A stretch of 64,000 nt of DNA, from positions 778,001 to 842,000 of the forward strand of contig NZ_CP016538.2 in NCBI RefSeq assembly GCF_001687625.2, in the 5' to 3' direction. Every line of letters begins with the position of its first letter. The stretch's first letter is position 1. The stretch comes from Planococcus maritimus. GTDB taxonomy: Bacteria; Bacillota; Bacilli; Bacillales_A; Planococcaceae. This document shows, one piece after another, positions 18,775 to 27,854 of this stretch. The position numbers and the translations under genes are program-made. The notes beneath the pieces are model-generated. The model searched no databases and had not been told where the DNA came from. It was given only the letters and a program-made list of their open reading frames with translations.

Positions 18775-20163
18775 ATGAAATGGAAACAACGTGAGTTTGG
18801 AGAAGAGTCACCTTTTATTCCAGCGGGGCCGTTTAAAATTCGCTTGCCGTTTATTCACTATCGATTTGAGTGGCCGGATTATGTGCAAGGCCTGTTAATG
18901 TGCGCAGTTGATCTAGCTGCGATTCCGTTATTGATCGAATTGCTTGGGATGCCTTTTGAAGTGGCGTTAGCCATTGTATTGCTGAACGGGGCCTTTTATT
19001 TGCTGCATCATTTGCTCGGGGATCCAGCAGTTCCGGGATGGATTACACCGGCGATTCCGCTGATCATGCTGTATTGCATGCAGTTTCCAGAAGGGCCTGA
19101 GAGGATACATGCATTGATCGCTTTTCAGATGACCTTAGGGGTGTTTGCGATTCTTCTTGGATCGACCGGATTGGCTGCCAAAGTCGTATCGAGCATTCCT
19201 TCTGCCATTAGGGCCGGAATTATTCTAGGTGCCGGATTTGCCGCAGTGGCGTCGATTTTTGAAGTAGGCGGCCGTTTTGAAACCTTCCCATGGACAATTT
19301 CAATTGCTGTCGGTATTGGTTTCTATTTATTGTTTTCAAAGCATTTCGATAAACTCAAAACAACCCATCCGATATGGGGCTTGGTCGGAAAGCTAGGCAT
19401 TTTCCCGATCATCATCATCGCTATTGTGATTGCGCCGCTGTTTGGCGAAGCGCCATGGCCGACGATTGAATGGGGCTTGATCTCGCCTGATTTTGTCGGC
19501 CTATGGACGAACTACACTATGTTTGGTCTAGGGTTCCCGCCGTTGATGCTGTTTGTCACAGGTATTCCAACGGTCCTGGCGGCGTATATTGTTCTTTTCG
19601 GCGATGTATTGCAGACGAAAGCATTAGTAAAAGAAGCAGACTTATCACGACCGGATGAAAAACTTGACTACAATCCGAACCGTGCACATTTGATTTTCGG
19701 TGCGAGAAATTCAGCGATGAGTGTACTCGGGCCAGATGTGACCATGGCGGGTCCTTTATGGGCAGCGATGCAAGTGGTCGTGGTTCAGCGATATAAAGAT
19801 GGCCGAAAAGCGATGGATTCTTTCATCGGGGGCGCAGGTTCATTCCGATGGGGAACGAATACCGGCTTGTTGTTATTGCCAATCGTCAGCTTGGTTCAGC
19901 CAATTCTCGGAATCGCTCTCGCGTTAACGCTGTTAATCCAAGGATATGTCAGCGTGAAAGTCGGGATCTTGGAAGCGAGAAGTCAAAGTGATTTGGGAAT
20001 TGCCGGCATTATTGGAGCCGTGCTAGTCATTAAAGGAGCGGCATGGGCTTTCCCAGTCGGTATCGCATTGTGCTTATTGATTTATGGCAAAGACTTCTTC
20101 AAGAACGAATCGGATGAGACATTCACGAAAGACCTTGTGCCGGAAACGAAAGAAAATGCTTAA
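18775..20163 (+). CDS. NCS2/SLC23-like membrane permease
   Basis: An integral membrane protein of about 462 residues with 12 or more hydrophobic segments. The short GPDVTMAGPLWA and GTNTGLLLLP regions and overall layout resemble the xanthine/uracil permease (NCS2, SLC23) superfamily, but the protein is divergent and lacks the usual nucleobase signature that I would expect. ATG 18775 is better spaced than ATG 18769 to the GGGGG site. It lies between a LacI operator and two dehydrogenases, so it probably imports the alcohol, aldehyde or acid they process rather than a nucleobase. Confidence 0.75.
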   Translation: MKWKQREFGEESPFIPAGPFKIRLPFIHYRFEWPDYVQGLLMCAVDLAAIPLLIELLGMPFEVALAIVLLNGAFYLLHHLLGDPAVPGWITPAIPLIMLYCMQFPEGPERIHALIAFQMTLGVFAILLGSTGLAAKVVSSIPSAIRAGIILGAGFAAVASIFEVGGRFETFPWTISIAVGIGFYLLFSKHFDKLKTTHPIWGLVGKLGIFPIIIIAIVIAPLFGEAPWPTIEWGLISPDFVGLWTNYTMFGLGFPPLMLFVTGIPTVLAAYIVLFGDVLQTKALVKEADLSRPDEKLDYNPNRAHLIFGARNSAMSVLGPDVTMAGPLWAAMQVVVVQRYKDGRKAMDSFIGGAGSFRWGTNTGLLLLPIVSLVQPILGIALALTLLIQGYVSVKVGILEARSQSDLGIAGIIGAVLVIKGAAWAFPVGIALCLLIYGKDFFKNESDETFTKDLVPETKENA

Positions 20164-20183
20164 CGGATGAAAGGATGTCACGT

Positions 20184-21605
20184 ATGAAAAAGAAACTTTA
20201 TCTAAACGGTCAATGGCAAGAAACAACAGACTATGCCGAGCTGTTCTCGCCTTACTCGAATGAAAAAATCGGTGAAATTCCGAAAGCTTCCGTATCAGAT
20301 GTGGAAGCGGCGATTGAAGCAGCTGCTGAAGCACGTGAGGCCATGGAAGCATTGACGGCCTACGAGCGTGCGGCCATCCTTGAGCAATTGGTTTCACTGT
20401 TCATTGAACATAAAGAGCAAGCGGCAAAAATCATTGCCCAAGAATCAGCTAAGCCGTTGAAATTTGCATTAGGGGAAATTGACCGGACGATTGAAACGTA
20501 TAAATTCGCGGCTGAAGAAGCGAAACGGTTATCTGGAGAAATGATTCCGATAGATGCGGCAAAAGGCGGGAACAACCGCTTAGCTTATACGATGCGCGAA
20601 CCTTTAGGCGTCGTGGCAGCAATTACGCCATTCAACTTCCCGCAAAATTTGGTCGCTCATAAAATAGGTCCAGCGATAGCTGCAGGCAATACAGTCGTAT
20701 TGAAACCAGCTTCCCAAACTCCGCTTTCGGCCTTTTTCCTGGCCGAACTGCTGGATCAGACAGATTTGCCGAAGGGCGCATTCAACCTGGTCACAGGCAG
20801 CGGCAAAACAGTCGGTGATGTGTTGGTCGAAAGCGACCGAGTGAAAATGGTGACCTTTACAGGAAGCCCGGCTGTCGGCAAAGGGATACGGGATAAGGCA
20901 GGACTGAAGAAAGTCGCCTTGGAACTGGGATCGAATGCAGGGATGATCGTCGACGAAGGAGTCGATCTGGATTTGGTGGTGGAGAAAGCGGTTGCCGGTG
21001 CTTTTTCGAACCAAGGGCAAGTGTGCATCTCCTTGCAGCGGATTTACATTATGGACAGCTTGATGGATGATTTCCTGTCCCGTTTCAAAACAGCGGCCAG
21101 TCAATTGGTGATAGGAGATCCACTGGATGCGAAGACCGATCTGTCAGCGATGATTTCCAAACAAGAACAAGAACGGGCTGTACAGTGGGTCAAGGAATCG
21201 GTTGATGAAGGGGCTACGCTAATCGCTGGAGGAGCAGTTGAAGATGATGTGTTCCAACCGACTATCTTGTCTAACGTGGCAACAGATTCGAAAGTGTCGT
21301 GCCAGGAAGTGTTTGCGCCTGTCGTCATTGTCAATCCGATCCAATCGATCGAACAAGGCATCCATGAAATCAACAACTCGGATTTCGGACTGCAAGCCGG
21401 GATTTTTACGAATGATATCAAGACAGCCTTCTATGCTTCGAAAAAGCTGCAAGTTGGCGGAGTGCTGATCAACGACATCCCAACATTCCGCGTCGATCAG
21501 ATGCCTTATGGCGGTGTGAAAGAAAGCGGCAACGGGAAAGAAGGACTTAAATACACCATTGAAGAAATGACTGAAATGAAATTGGTCATCTGGAATCAAT
21601 CGTAA
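20184..21605 (+). CDS. NAD(P)-dependent aldehyde dehydrogenase
   Basis: A 473-residue aldehyde dehydrogenase with the ITPFNFP block, the general base Glu in VALELGSNAG, the catalytic Cys in GQVCISLQR and a C-terminal YGGVKESGNGKEG. The GQVCIS(L)QR context is more like lactaldehyde, phosphonoacetaldehyde and related dehydrogenases than like betaine-aldehyde enzymes. ATG 20184 is preferred over 20175 because of its AAAGGATG spacing. The gene begins 20 bases after the permease stop and is followed by the iron alcohol dehydrogenase, suggesting oxidation of an alcohol via an aldehyde to an acid. Confidence 0.9.
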   Translation: MKKKLYLNGQWQETTDYAELFSPYSNEKIGEIPKASVSDVEAAIEAAAEAREAMEALTAYERAAILEQLVSLFIEHKEQAAKIIAQESAKPLKFALGEIDRTIETYKFAAEEAKRLSGEMIPIDAAKGGNNRLAYTMREPLGVVAAITPFNFPQNLVAHKIGPAIAAGNTVVLKPASQTPLSAFFLAELLDQTDLPKGAFNLVTGSGKTVGDVLVESDRVKMVTFTGSPAVGKGIRDKAGLKKVALELGSNAGMIVDEGVDLDLVVEKAVAGAFSNQGQVCISLQRIYIMDSLMDDFLSRFKTAASQLVIGDPLDAKTDLSAMISKQEQERAVQWVKESVDEGATLIAGGAVEDDVFQPTILSNVATDSKVSCQEVFAPVVIVNPIQSIEQGIHEINNSDFGLQAGIFTNDIKTAFYASKKLQVGGVLINDIPTFRVDQMPYGGVKESGNGKEGLKYTIEEMTEMKLVIWNQS

Positions 21606-21630
21606 AGAATTGGGAAAAGGAGTGAATGAT

Positions 21631-22809
21631 GTGTCGAGCAAACTTACATTCATGCCGATCAGCTATACCGGCTGGGGCGCATTGGAACAGCTAACGGTTG
21701 AAGCGGAACGCCTGAACGCCAGCAATATCCTCATCGTCACCGACCCGTTTCTGGAAGAGCTCGGGATGACGAGAAAAATCGTCGAACCGCTTGAAGCAAA
21801 AGGGTGGAAGACGAGCGTCTATACAGAAGTCGTCCCGGAGCCGCCTTTGGAAGTCGGCGAAAAATTAGTCGCTTACACGAAAGAACATAAATTCGACTTA
21901 GTCATCGGCCTTGGCGGCGGCAGTGCCCTAGATCTTGCGAAACTAGCGGGGGTTCTCGCGACGCATGAAGGAAAAGTGGCCGACTATTTGAATTTGACGG
22001 GGGAACGAGCGTTAACTGATAAAGGCATACCGAAAATACTGATTCCGACGACCTCAGGAACAGGTTCTGAAGTAACGAATATTGCGGTGTTGTCTTTGGA
22101 ATCCACCAAAGATGTCGTGACGCATGATTATTTATTGCCGGATGTGGCGATTGTCGACCCGGCGTTGACGGTTTCCTTGTCGCCGAAAGTGACAGCGGCG
22201 ACGGGCATCGACGCGTTGACGCATGCAGTGGAAGCGTATGTATCGAAAAACGCCAACCCCGTGACAGACGGTTTGGCGTTGCAGGCGATCCGCTTGATCA
22301 GCGGGTCGATCCGCACGGCGGTAGAAGACGGGGGAAACAAAGAAGCACGCAGCAATATGAGCTACGGCAGTTATTTGGCAGGATTGGCCTTTTTCAACGC
22401 CGGCGTTGCTGGGGTGCACGCTTTGGCGTATCCGCTCGGCGGCCAGTTCCATATCTCGCACGGTGAGTCGAATGCCGTTTTGCTTCCATATGTTATGGGC
22501 TACATTCGCCCGAGCTGTGAGAAGAGAATGAAGGACATCGTCGAGGCGATGGGGGTCGATGTCACCCAAATGAATGAACGACAAGCTTCCTATACGTGCG
22601 TCGAGGAATTGAAAAAGCTCGTCGCCGACGTGCATATTCCCGTGTCGCTGAAAGGCTTCGACATTGGGGAAGACGCCTTGGACAGCTTGGCGGACGATGG
22701 CATCAAGCAAACGAGGATTCTCGGGAGAAGCCCGATGCCGCTTGAGAGAGAAGACATTTACGCCATTTACCATGCTGCTTATTCTGGAGAAGTCATTGAA
22801 AAAGGATGA
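21631..22809 (+). CDS. Iron-containing alcohol dehydrogenase
   Basis: A group III (Fe-dependent) alcohol dehydrogenase of about 392 residues. It has the NAD-binding GLGGGSALDLAK, the IPTTSGTGSE block and metal-binding histidines in THAVEAYVSKNANP and VHALAYPLGGQFHISHGESNAVLLP. The open frame extends upstream to TTG 21610, but the AAAAGGAG site lies inside it; GTG 21631 is correctly spaced, so it is taken as the start. It is the last gene of the permease-ALDH-ADH unit. Substrates in this family range from 4-hydroxybutyrate to isethionate-type alcohols; none is proven here. Confidence 0.9.
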   Translation: MSSKLTFMPISYTGWGALEQLTVEAERLNASNILIVTDPFLEELGMTRKIVEPLEAKGWKTSVYTEVVPEPPLEVGEKLVAYTKEHKFDLVIGLGGGSALDLAKLAGVLATHEGKVADYLNLTGERALTDKGIPKILIPTTSGTGSEVTNIAVLSLESTKDVVTHDYLLPDVAIVDPALTVSLSPKVTAATGIDALTHAVEAYVSKNANPVTDGLALQAIRLISGSIRTAVEDGGNKEARSNMSYGSYLAGLAFFNAGVAGVHALAYPLGGQFHISHGESNAVLLPYVMGYIRPSCEKRMKDIVEAMGVDVTQMNERQASYTCVEELKKLVADVHIPVSLKGFDIGEDALDSLADDGIKQTRILGRSPMPLEREDIYAIYHAAYSGEVIEKG

Positions 22810-22812
22810 TAC

Positions 22813-22862
22813 AAAAAAAGCTGAAGCAGGAACCCATTTAGGTTCCCGCTTCAGCTTTTGTG
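22813..22862. terminator. Bidirectional terminator between convergent genes
   Basis: AAAGCTGAAGC and GGAACC pair with GGTTCC and GCTTCAGCTTT around a 6-base loop; A-rich and T-rich flanks allow it to serve both strands. Confidence 0.88.
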
Positions 22863-22884
22863 TTTTTATAGAAGAAAGTGAGAT

Positions 22885-23913
22885 TTACAGTTTAGCGAAA
22901 TCTGGATCTGCGACTTTCACCAATTGTTTGCCGAGGTTGCTGCCATCGAACAGGCCAAGGAAAGCTTTTGGCGTATTGTCGAAGCCTTCGGTGATCGTTT
23001 CTTCGTATTTCAATTTGCCTTCTTGCAGCCATTTGCCAAGGTCTTGTGCGCCAGTTTTGAAATCGTGCGCATAATCGCCAAGCGTGAAGCCTTTCATCAT
23101 CGAGCTCGTCGTGATGAATTTCCACTGGATGCGTGGGCCGATATCTGCTTCCGGATTGTTGTAAGCTGAGATGGCGCCGCACAATACGACACGTGCATTG
23201 CGGTTAATCTCCACTATGACTGCGTCCGATACTTCGCCGCCGACATTGTCGAAATAGACGTCAACACCGTTCGGAATGGTTTTTTGGAAAGCTTCTTTGA
23301 AGTTGTCGTCTTTGTAATTGACGGCTTCATCGAATCCAAGATCGTTGATCAAGTAATCGATTTTCTCCTGTGAGCCGGCAATGCCGACAACATGTGCACC
23401 TTTTAGTTTGGCGATTTGCCCAACGATGGAACCGACAGCTCCTGCTGCGCCGGAAACGACGACTGTTTCGCCTTCTTGCGGCTTGCCGATATCAAGCAGG
23501 CCGAAGTATGCCGTGAGACCTGTCAGCCCGAGTACGCCAAGGCGTGTGGAAATTGGCGCAATGGATGGGTCCACTTTCTGGACGGATTTCGCTTCGACCG
23601 CGTTGTATTCAGCCCAGTCCATGGAACCTGTGACGATATCGCCTTGTGTGAAGTGTTCGGATTTCGATTCGATGACTTCTGCGACGATGCCGCCTGAAAT
23701 TGCTTTATTCAATTCGAATGGCGCCACATAGGATTTCTGGTCTTTCATGCGACCGCGCATGTACGGGTCCACGGAAAGGTATAAAGTTTTCAGCAATAAT
23801 TCATCTGTACCGATAGCTGGGATTTCTTTTTCGACAAAATTAAAGTCGTTGTCAGTTGGTATGCCTTCTGGGCGGTTCGCTAAGTGGATTTCTCTGTATG
23901 TGTTTGGGGTCAT
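22885..23913 (-). CDS. NADP-dependent oxidoreductase, MDR superfamily (YfmJ/CurA-like)
   Basis: A 342-residue zinc-independent medium-chain reductase. It has the N-terminal YLSVDPYMRGRM block, the NADP-binding GAAGAVGSIVGQIAK and the VDVYFDNVGG motif typical of the prostaglandin-reductase/CurA/YfmJ group, which reduce alpha,beta-unsaturated ketones and aldehydes. It is monocistronic and faces away from the Old Yellow Enzyme gene across a 157-base gap; both may serve detoxification of reactive carbonyls. Confidence 0.92.
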   Translation of the reverse strand: MTPNTYREIHLANRPEGIPTDNDFNFVEKEIPAIGTDELLLKTLYLSVDPYMRGRMKDQKSYVAPFELNKAISGGIVAEVIESKSEHFTQGDIVTGSMDWAEYNAVEAKSVQKVDPSIAPISTRLGVLGLTGLTAYFGLLDIGKPQEGETVVVSGAAGAVGSIVGQIAKLKGAHVVGIAGSQEKIDYLINDLGFDEAVNYKDDNFKEAFQKTIPNGVDVYFDNVGGEVSDAVIVEINRNARVVLCGAISAYNNPEADIGPRIQWKFITTSSMMKGFTLGDYAHDFKTGAQDLGKWLQEGKLKYEETITEGFDNTPKAFLGLFDGSNLGKQLVKVADPDFAKL

Positions 23914-24070
23914 GTCAATTCCTCCTTGGAATAAGTTTGCATTGAAAAGCGTACCACTCCCATGGAAAAAAAGTAAAACTTCCAGCTCGTCAAGCTCGTA
24001 TTGTTGTAGTTGTCCTAATGCTATGATATTTTAATATAACTAACTTTAATTCAAGGGAAGAGGTCATAAA

Positions 24071-25198
24071 ATGAACCCGCAATATAAATCATTATTTGAA
24101 GAAATCACTTTGCCAAACGGCGTTGTCCTGTCTGATCGTTTAGGCGTCGCCCCGATGACAACCTATTCAGGAAATCCAGACGGCACAGTCTCAGATGCAG
24201 AACTTGCCTATTACCGCCGCCGCGCAGACCTTGGCAGCCTATTCGTCTCTGCTTGCATCGCGGTATCGGAAAATGGTCTCGCATTCCCGAACCAATTCAT
24301 CGCATATAAAGACGATGTCATGCCGCGCCTCAAGCAACTAGCGACGGAAATGAAGTCACAAGGAAGCAAAGCGATCCTGCAAATGCAGCATGGCGGTCGC
24401 CAAGGCCAGCCAGATTTGATCGAAGCGGGCGAAACGGTCGCACCGAGTGCCATCGCAGAATCCGCAGACAAGCCAACACCACGTGCTTTGACGGGTGAAG
24501 AAATCACCGACATCATCCGTGATTTCGGCGAAACGACGCGCCGCGCGATTGAAGCCGGATTTGACGGAGTGGAAATCCACGGCGCCAATACGTATTTGAT
24601 CCAGCAATTCGTCTCGGCGACATACAACCAGCGCGAAGACGAGTGGGGCGGCAGCTTAGAGAACCGCTTGAAATTCGCTTTAGCCGTCTTGGATGAAGTG
24701 AAGCAAGTAGCTGCGAAACATGCAGACGACAGCTTCATTATCGGCTACCGTTTATCACCGGAAGAAAACAATGCAGAATCCGTCGGTTACACGATCAAAG
24801 AAACGCAACAATTGGTCGAGCGTTTGATCGAAGGCGGCATCCATTATCTCCACGTATCGCTTATGGAATTCAAAAAAGCACCGCGTGGCATGGAAGATGG
24901 CGATAGCATCGTTCAAATTCTGTCGAAACAAATCGACGGCCGTGTCGCGTTCGTCGTCGTCGGCGGTGTTACACGTCCTGATCATGCAGTAGCCGCGCTT
25001 GAAGAAGGAGCAGACATCATTGTCATGGGCCGCCAAGCACTGGTCGACCCAGAATGGACCGAAAAAGTGAAGCAAGGAAACGAATCAGAAATCAACGAAA
25101 CGGTTCCGCAAGAATTGGTCGGCAAACTCGACATCCCAGAAACGATGTGGAACGCTGTCACTTCTTACGGCATGGTCAAAGTTGACGCGAAAGTATAA
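24071..25198 (+). CDS. NADH-dependent flavin oxidoreductase, Old Yellow Enzyme family
   Basis: A 375-residue FMN-binding TIM barrel. Conserved parts include RLGVAPMTTYSG, ILQMQHGGRQ, GFDGVEIHGANTYLIQQF, NQREDEWGGSLENR and a VVGGVTRP phosphate-binding strand. Members reduce activated C=C bonds with NAD(P)H. It resembles YqiG-type proteins rather than the class with a fused Fe-S domain. A terminator follows. The physiological substrate is not apparent. Confidence 0.92.
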   Translation: MNPQYKSLFEEITLPNGVVLSDRLGVAPMTTYSGNPDGTVSDAELAYYRRRADLGSLFVSACIAVSENGLAFPNQFIAYKDDVMPRLKQLATEMKSQGSKAILQMQHGGRQGQPDLIEAGETVAPSAIAESADKPTPRALTGEEITDIIRDFGETTRRAIEAGFDGVEIHGANTYLIQQFVSATYNQREDEWGGSLENRLKFALAVLDEVKQVAAKHADDSFIIGYRLSPEENNAESVGYTIKETQQLVERLIEGGIHYLHVSLMEFKKAPRGMEDGDSIVQILSKQIDGRVAFVVVGGVTRPDHAVAALEEGADIIVMGRQALVDPEWTEKVKQGNESEINETVPQELVGKLDIPETMWNAVTSYGMVKVDAKV

Positions 25199-25205
25199 AC
25201 GATAG

Positions 25206-25243
25206 AAAGCTCCTAGGCCGAATATGGCTTGGGAGCTTTTTTG
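25206..25243 (+). terminator. Terminator after the flavin oxidoreductase
   Basis: AAGCTCC..GCC pairs with GGC..GGAGCTT and six T follow. Confidence 0.85.
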
Positions 25244-25300
25244 TGCAAGAATCATCTATTTGATAGACTGGTATCCATCAAAAACGTAAGGAGTGATTAG

Positions 25301-25945
25301 GTGTCGCTGATTCCAGCTGAACAGTTAAAGCAAATTTTTTCGGTCGAGGCCAAGTTTTATCAGGCCGAACTAGCGAACGAAAAGATCCTCATGCGCCGGG
25401 AAGCGCACATCAGGCGAAACGGTGTGTTTGCCACTCTTGCAGACGCGGTGATCGTCATGATCAATCCATCCAATTGCGCGCAAGCAGGGAAGACGGAGAA
25501 GAGTCCGCGAGATGCAGAGTGGGTCTCCACAAAACCGAATCCGACGCAATACCAATTGATGAACTTGATGGAGAGGCAAGGATGGAATCTAGTCACGCTC
25601 GTCAATTTATCGGATATTTGTGAAGGGAATATGGGCAAGTTCAAGGTCATTGAAAATCAGTTCAATAAAGCCGGTATCGCCCATTCGTTATTCCAAGAAG
25701 GGAATGTGGATGAGCGTGAAGCTTTGCTCGGGTCTGCCGATCATCTTATTTTTGCATGGGGCTCATCGACTGTCGCCAAAAGGCTCGCGTCAGAATTTGG
25801 CTTGTTTCGAAACGGGCAGGCAGAGAGTCCGTATGAGCATGCGATTGCCTGGGTGGCAGCTGAAAACGGCTTCCCGCGCCATCCCAAACCTGCGACAGTG
25901 ATGGACCGGATGATCTGGTTAGAGCAAATGGAAGCTTTGCTTTAG
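25301..25945 (+). CDS. DUF1643-like protein, resident copy
   Basis: A 214-residue soluble protein with VIVMINPSNC near residue 51, followed by PTQYQLMNLMERQGW, LVNLSDICEGN, HLIFAWGS and a C-terminal FPRHPKPAT. The MINPS and AWG blocks resemble the DUF1643 family, whose biochemical role is unknown. Start is GTG 25301 behind TAAGGAGTGA. A second homologue with about 60% identity by eye lies at 27855. This copy has base composition like the surrounding chromosome, so I regard it as the long-resident one. Confidence 0.75.
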   Translation: MSLIPAEQLKQIFSVEAKFYQAELANEKILMRREAHIRRNGVFATLADAVIVMINPSNCAQAGKTEKSPRDAEWVSTKPNPTQYQLMNLMERQGWNLVTLVNLSDICEGNMGKFKVIENQFNKAGIAHSLFQEGNVDEREALLGSADHLIFAWGSSTVAKRLASEFGLFRNGQAESPYEHAIAWVAAENGFPRHPKPATVMDRMIWLEQMEALL

Positions 25946-25965
25946 TAATCGAATAGCACAAAAGG

Positions 25966-25994
25966 CGGCTTTAGTGGAAGCCGCCTTTTTAGTG
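25966..25994. terminator. Bidirectional terminator
   Basis: AAAGGCGGCTT/AAGCCGCCTTT with a 6-base loop, A-rich before and T-rich after, between convergent genes. Confidence 0.85.
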
Positions 25995-25997
25995 TCA

Positions 25998-26666
25998 TCA
26001 TTTTTCTTTGAGCACACCAGCTGATACCAAATTGTTCAAGGCGCCTTGGTTGTTAAAGCGGAAATAGCCGCTTAAGCGGTTCAGGTCTTTGTGGGTGAGC
26101 TGCGAAAAATCCACAGCAAGTTCGTAGCGGTCCTCAAGCTTGGTGAGTAAGGTTTTAGCGAATGCCGCTTGTTTTGGCGTCAGTGGTTTATCGTCTTTTG
26201 CCGCCTGAGGGGATGGGGGATCCGCAATTATCTGCCCGCCTGAAATCGTCTGCTGGATAGTCTCAGGATACCTACCTGCTTTTAGCCAAGCTACGTCATC
26301 TTGATTCAACGCAAACCATTCTCCCTCCAGACGCTTATTTTTGAAATGTTGGTGGAAGGCGGCTTTTGTCTGGTGGTGATCACCGGATTTGATCAAATGG
26401 ATCAATTTGTTTTCGAAAGGCAATTTGACGACGAACAAGTTCATATAGCGCTCAACATGCTTGGTTTTGCCGATTTTAAAAGAGCCGTTCATCTGCTCTT
26501 GCACGAAATAGACATAGCCCGGTGCTTTTCCAGGAACATCGGGGGAGGTCATCACTTTTTGCAATTGTTCTTGGTTTGGTTCGTATAGATAAATTTTCGG
26601 GGACGATATTGTGGACGGTGCTTCGGTCGGCGATGCTAAAATTTTGTTTAAGAATGACTTTATCAT
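25998..26666 (-). CDS. GIY-YIG/MUG113-type nuclease domain protein
   Basis: A 222-residue protein. Residues about 48-115 contain GYVYFVQE, FKIGKTKHVERYMN and EGEWFALNQDDVAWL, which match the T5orf172/MUG113 branch of the GIY-YIG nuclease fold. A proline-rich linker follows, and the C-terminal about 70 residues (LTPKQAAFAKTLL to LNNLVSAGVLKEK) may be a second small helical domain. An AGGAGG site precedes ATG 26666 at 11 bases. Substrate and role are unknown; GIY-YIG domains of this branch occur in phage and mobile-element proteins as well as in chromosomal genes. Confidence 0.75.
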   Translation of the reverse strand: MIKSFLNKILASPTEAPSTISSPKIYLYEPNQEQLQKVMTSPDVPGKAPGYVYFVQEQMNGSFKIGKTKHVERYMNLFVVKLPFENKLIHLIKSGDHHQTKAAFHQHFKNKRLEGEWFALNQDDVAWLKAGRYPETIQQTISGGQIIADPPSPQAAKDDKPLTPKQAAFAKTLLTKLEDRYELAVDFSQLTHKDLNRLSGYFRFNNQGALNNLVSAGVLKEK

Positions 26667-26791
26667 AAAACAAGTAACCTCCTACTTTTTAAAAAATCTA
26701 ATATTTACAATTATAACTTATATAGTCATATGTTACTATTTGAATATAGGAGATATGTTTGACTAAAAGGATTTCAGATAAGGGTGAAAAA

Positions 26792-27772
26792 ATGGCAAAT
26801 ACAAATTTGTTAAACCTGATTGATTGTTTGACCAGATACACCAGCAAAGATAATCCAAAGACATTAAAAGAGATTCATGAATTTTTTTTAGAGGAATATG
26901 ATTCTGGGGTTTCTATAAGTAATACTAGAAAGAGACTGGAGAGTTTGGTGCAAGAAGAATCTATTTTCACAGTAGTTAAAGATAAAAACGTTACTAATTA
27001 TAAAGAGAATGTATATTATCTTTCAACGACCCTCTTTGAACTGTACGAGCTCCGTTATTTAATGGACGCTGTTTCGTCAGCAAGGTTCATATCTAAAGAA
27101 GAAACTAAAGGTTTAATTTATAAATTGAGAACTTTAACAGATGAAGAGACCTCGAAACGCTTATCAAATGAACTTATACCAAGTGATACAAAAGTAAACG
27201 CACCACAGTTTGCTGAATACATTCAAACAATTCATGAAGCGATTAAGGAGAAACGATGGCTAAGTTTTCGCTATGGTCGATTCGATGTTAATAAAGAATT
27301 TAAGCTGAGTAGAGAAGGCAATGAATACGAAGTGAAACCGTATGGTGTTGTTTGGAATCAGGAATATTACTATTTGATTGCTTTTGAAAAAAGTAAGCAG
27401 AGTATCATTCATTACCGAATAGATCGGATGCGTGACGTTCTAAAGTCAGAAAAGAAATGGGTAGATGAAAAAGGTTTTAAGCTTAAAGAGTACGTTTCCC
27501 AATTGTTTCATATGTATTCGGGTGAAAAGAGTAATATTGCGGTTGAGTTTGATAATCATTTAATCAATGTAGTAATCGATCGTTTCGGGCTAAACGCCTC
27601 TATTAAGCCAATGGATGACAAAAAATTCTTGCTTGAATTTGAAGGTATTGTAAGCCAAGGTCTTGTCCGCTGGCTATTAACTTGGGGAGCCGATGCGAAG
27701 GCAATCCATCCTGAGAAATTAGTTGACGATATGAAGAAAGAAGTTGCACGCTACGACGGATTGTACTCCTAA
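26792..27772 (+). CDS. WYL domain transcriptional regulator
   Basis: A protein of about 326 residues with an N-terminal winged-helix-like part (residues 1-65), a central WYL domain (about 130-210, including WLSFRYGRF, VKPYGVVWNQEYYYLIAF and IIHYRIDRM) and a C-terminal WCX-like extension. WYL proteins bind nucleic-acid or nucleotide ligands and often regulate defence or repair genes. ATG 26792 has AAGGGTGA upstream; a TTG start at 26759 with its own AGGAGA site would add 11 residues. Codon use is clearly more AT-rich than in the flanks. It lies 82 bases before a DUF1643-like gene. Confidence 0.85.
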   Translation: MANTNLLNLIDCLTRYTSKDNPKTLKEIHEFFLEEYDSGVSISNTRKRLESLVQEESIFTVVKDKNVTNYKENVYYLSTTLFELYELRYLMDAVSSARFISKEETKGLIYKLRTLTDEETSKRLSNELIPSDTKVNAPQFAEYIQTIHEAIKEKRWLSFRYGRFDVNKEFKLSREGNEYEVKPYGVVWNQEYYYLIAFEKSKQSIIHYRIDRMRDVLKSEKKWVDEKGFKLKEYVSQLFHMYSGEKSNIAVEFDNHLINVVIDRFGLNASIKPMDDKKFLLEFEGIVSQGLVRWLLTWGADAKAIHPEKLVDDMKKEVARYDGLYS

Positions 27773-27854
27773 TAAATCACGTTTCCCAAAAATGGGGAAC
27801 GAGAGTTATTTTCAGCTGCTACACTCAAAATAACTAAACATAAGGAGTGAGTCT

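Noticed and set aside
27782..27810. CGTTTCCC/GGGGAACG hairpin after the WYL gene
   Set aside because: No T run follows, and the next gene starts shortly after, so a terminator is not supported.
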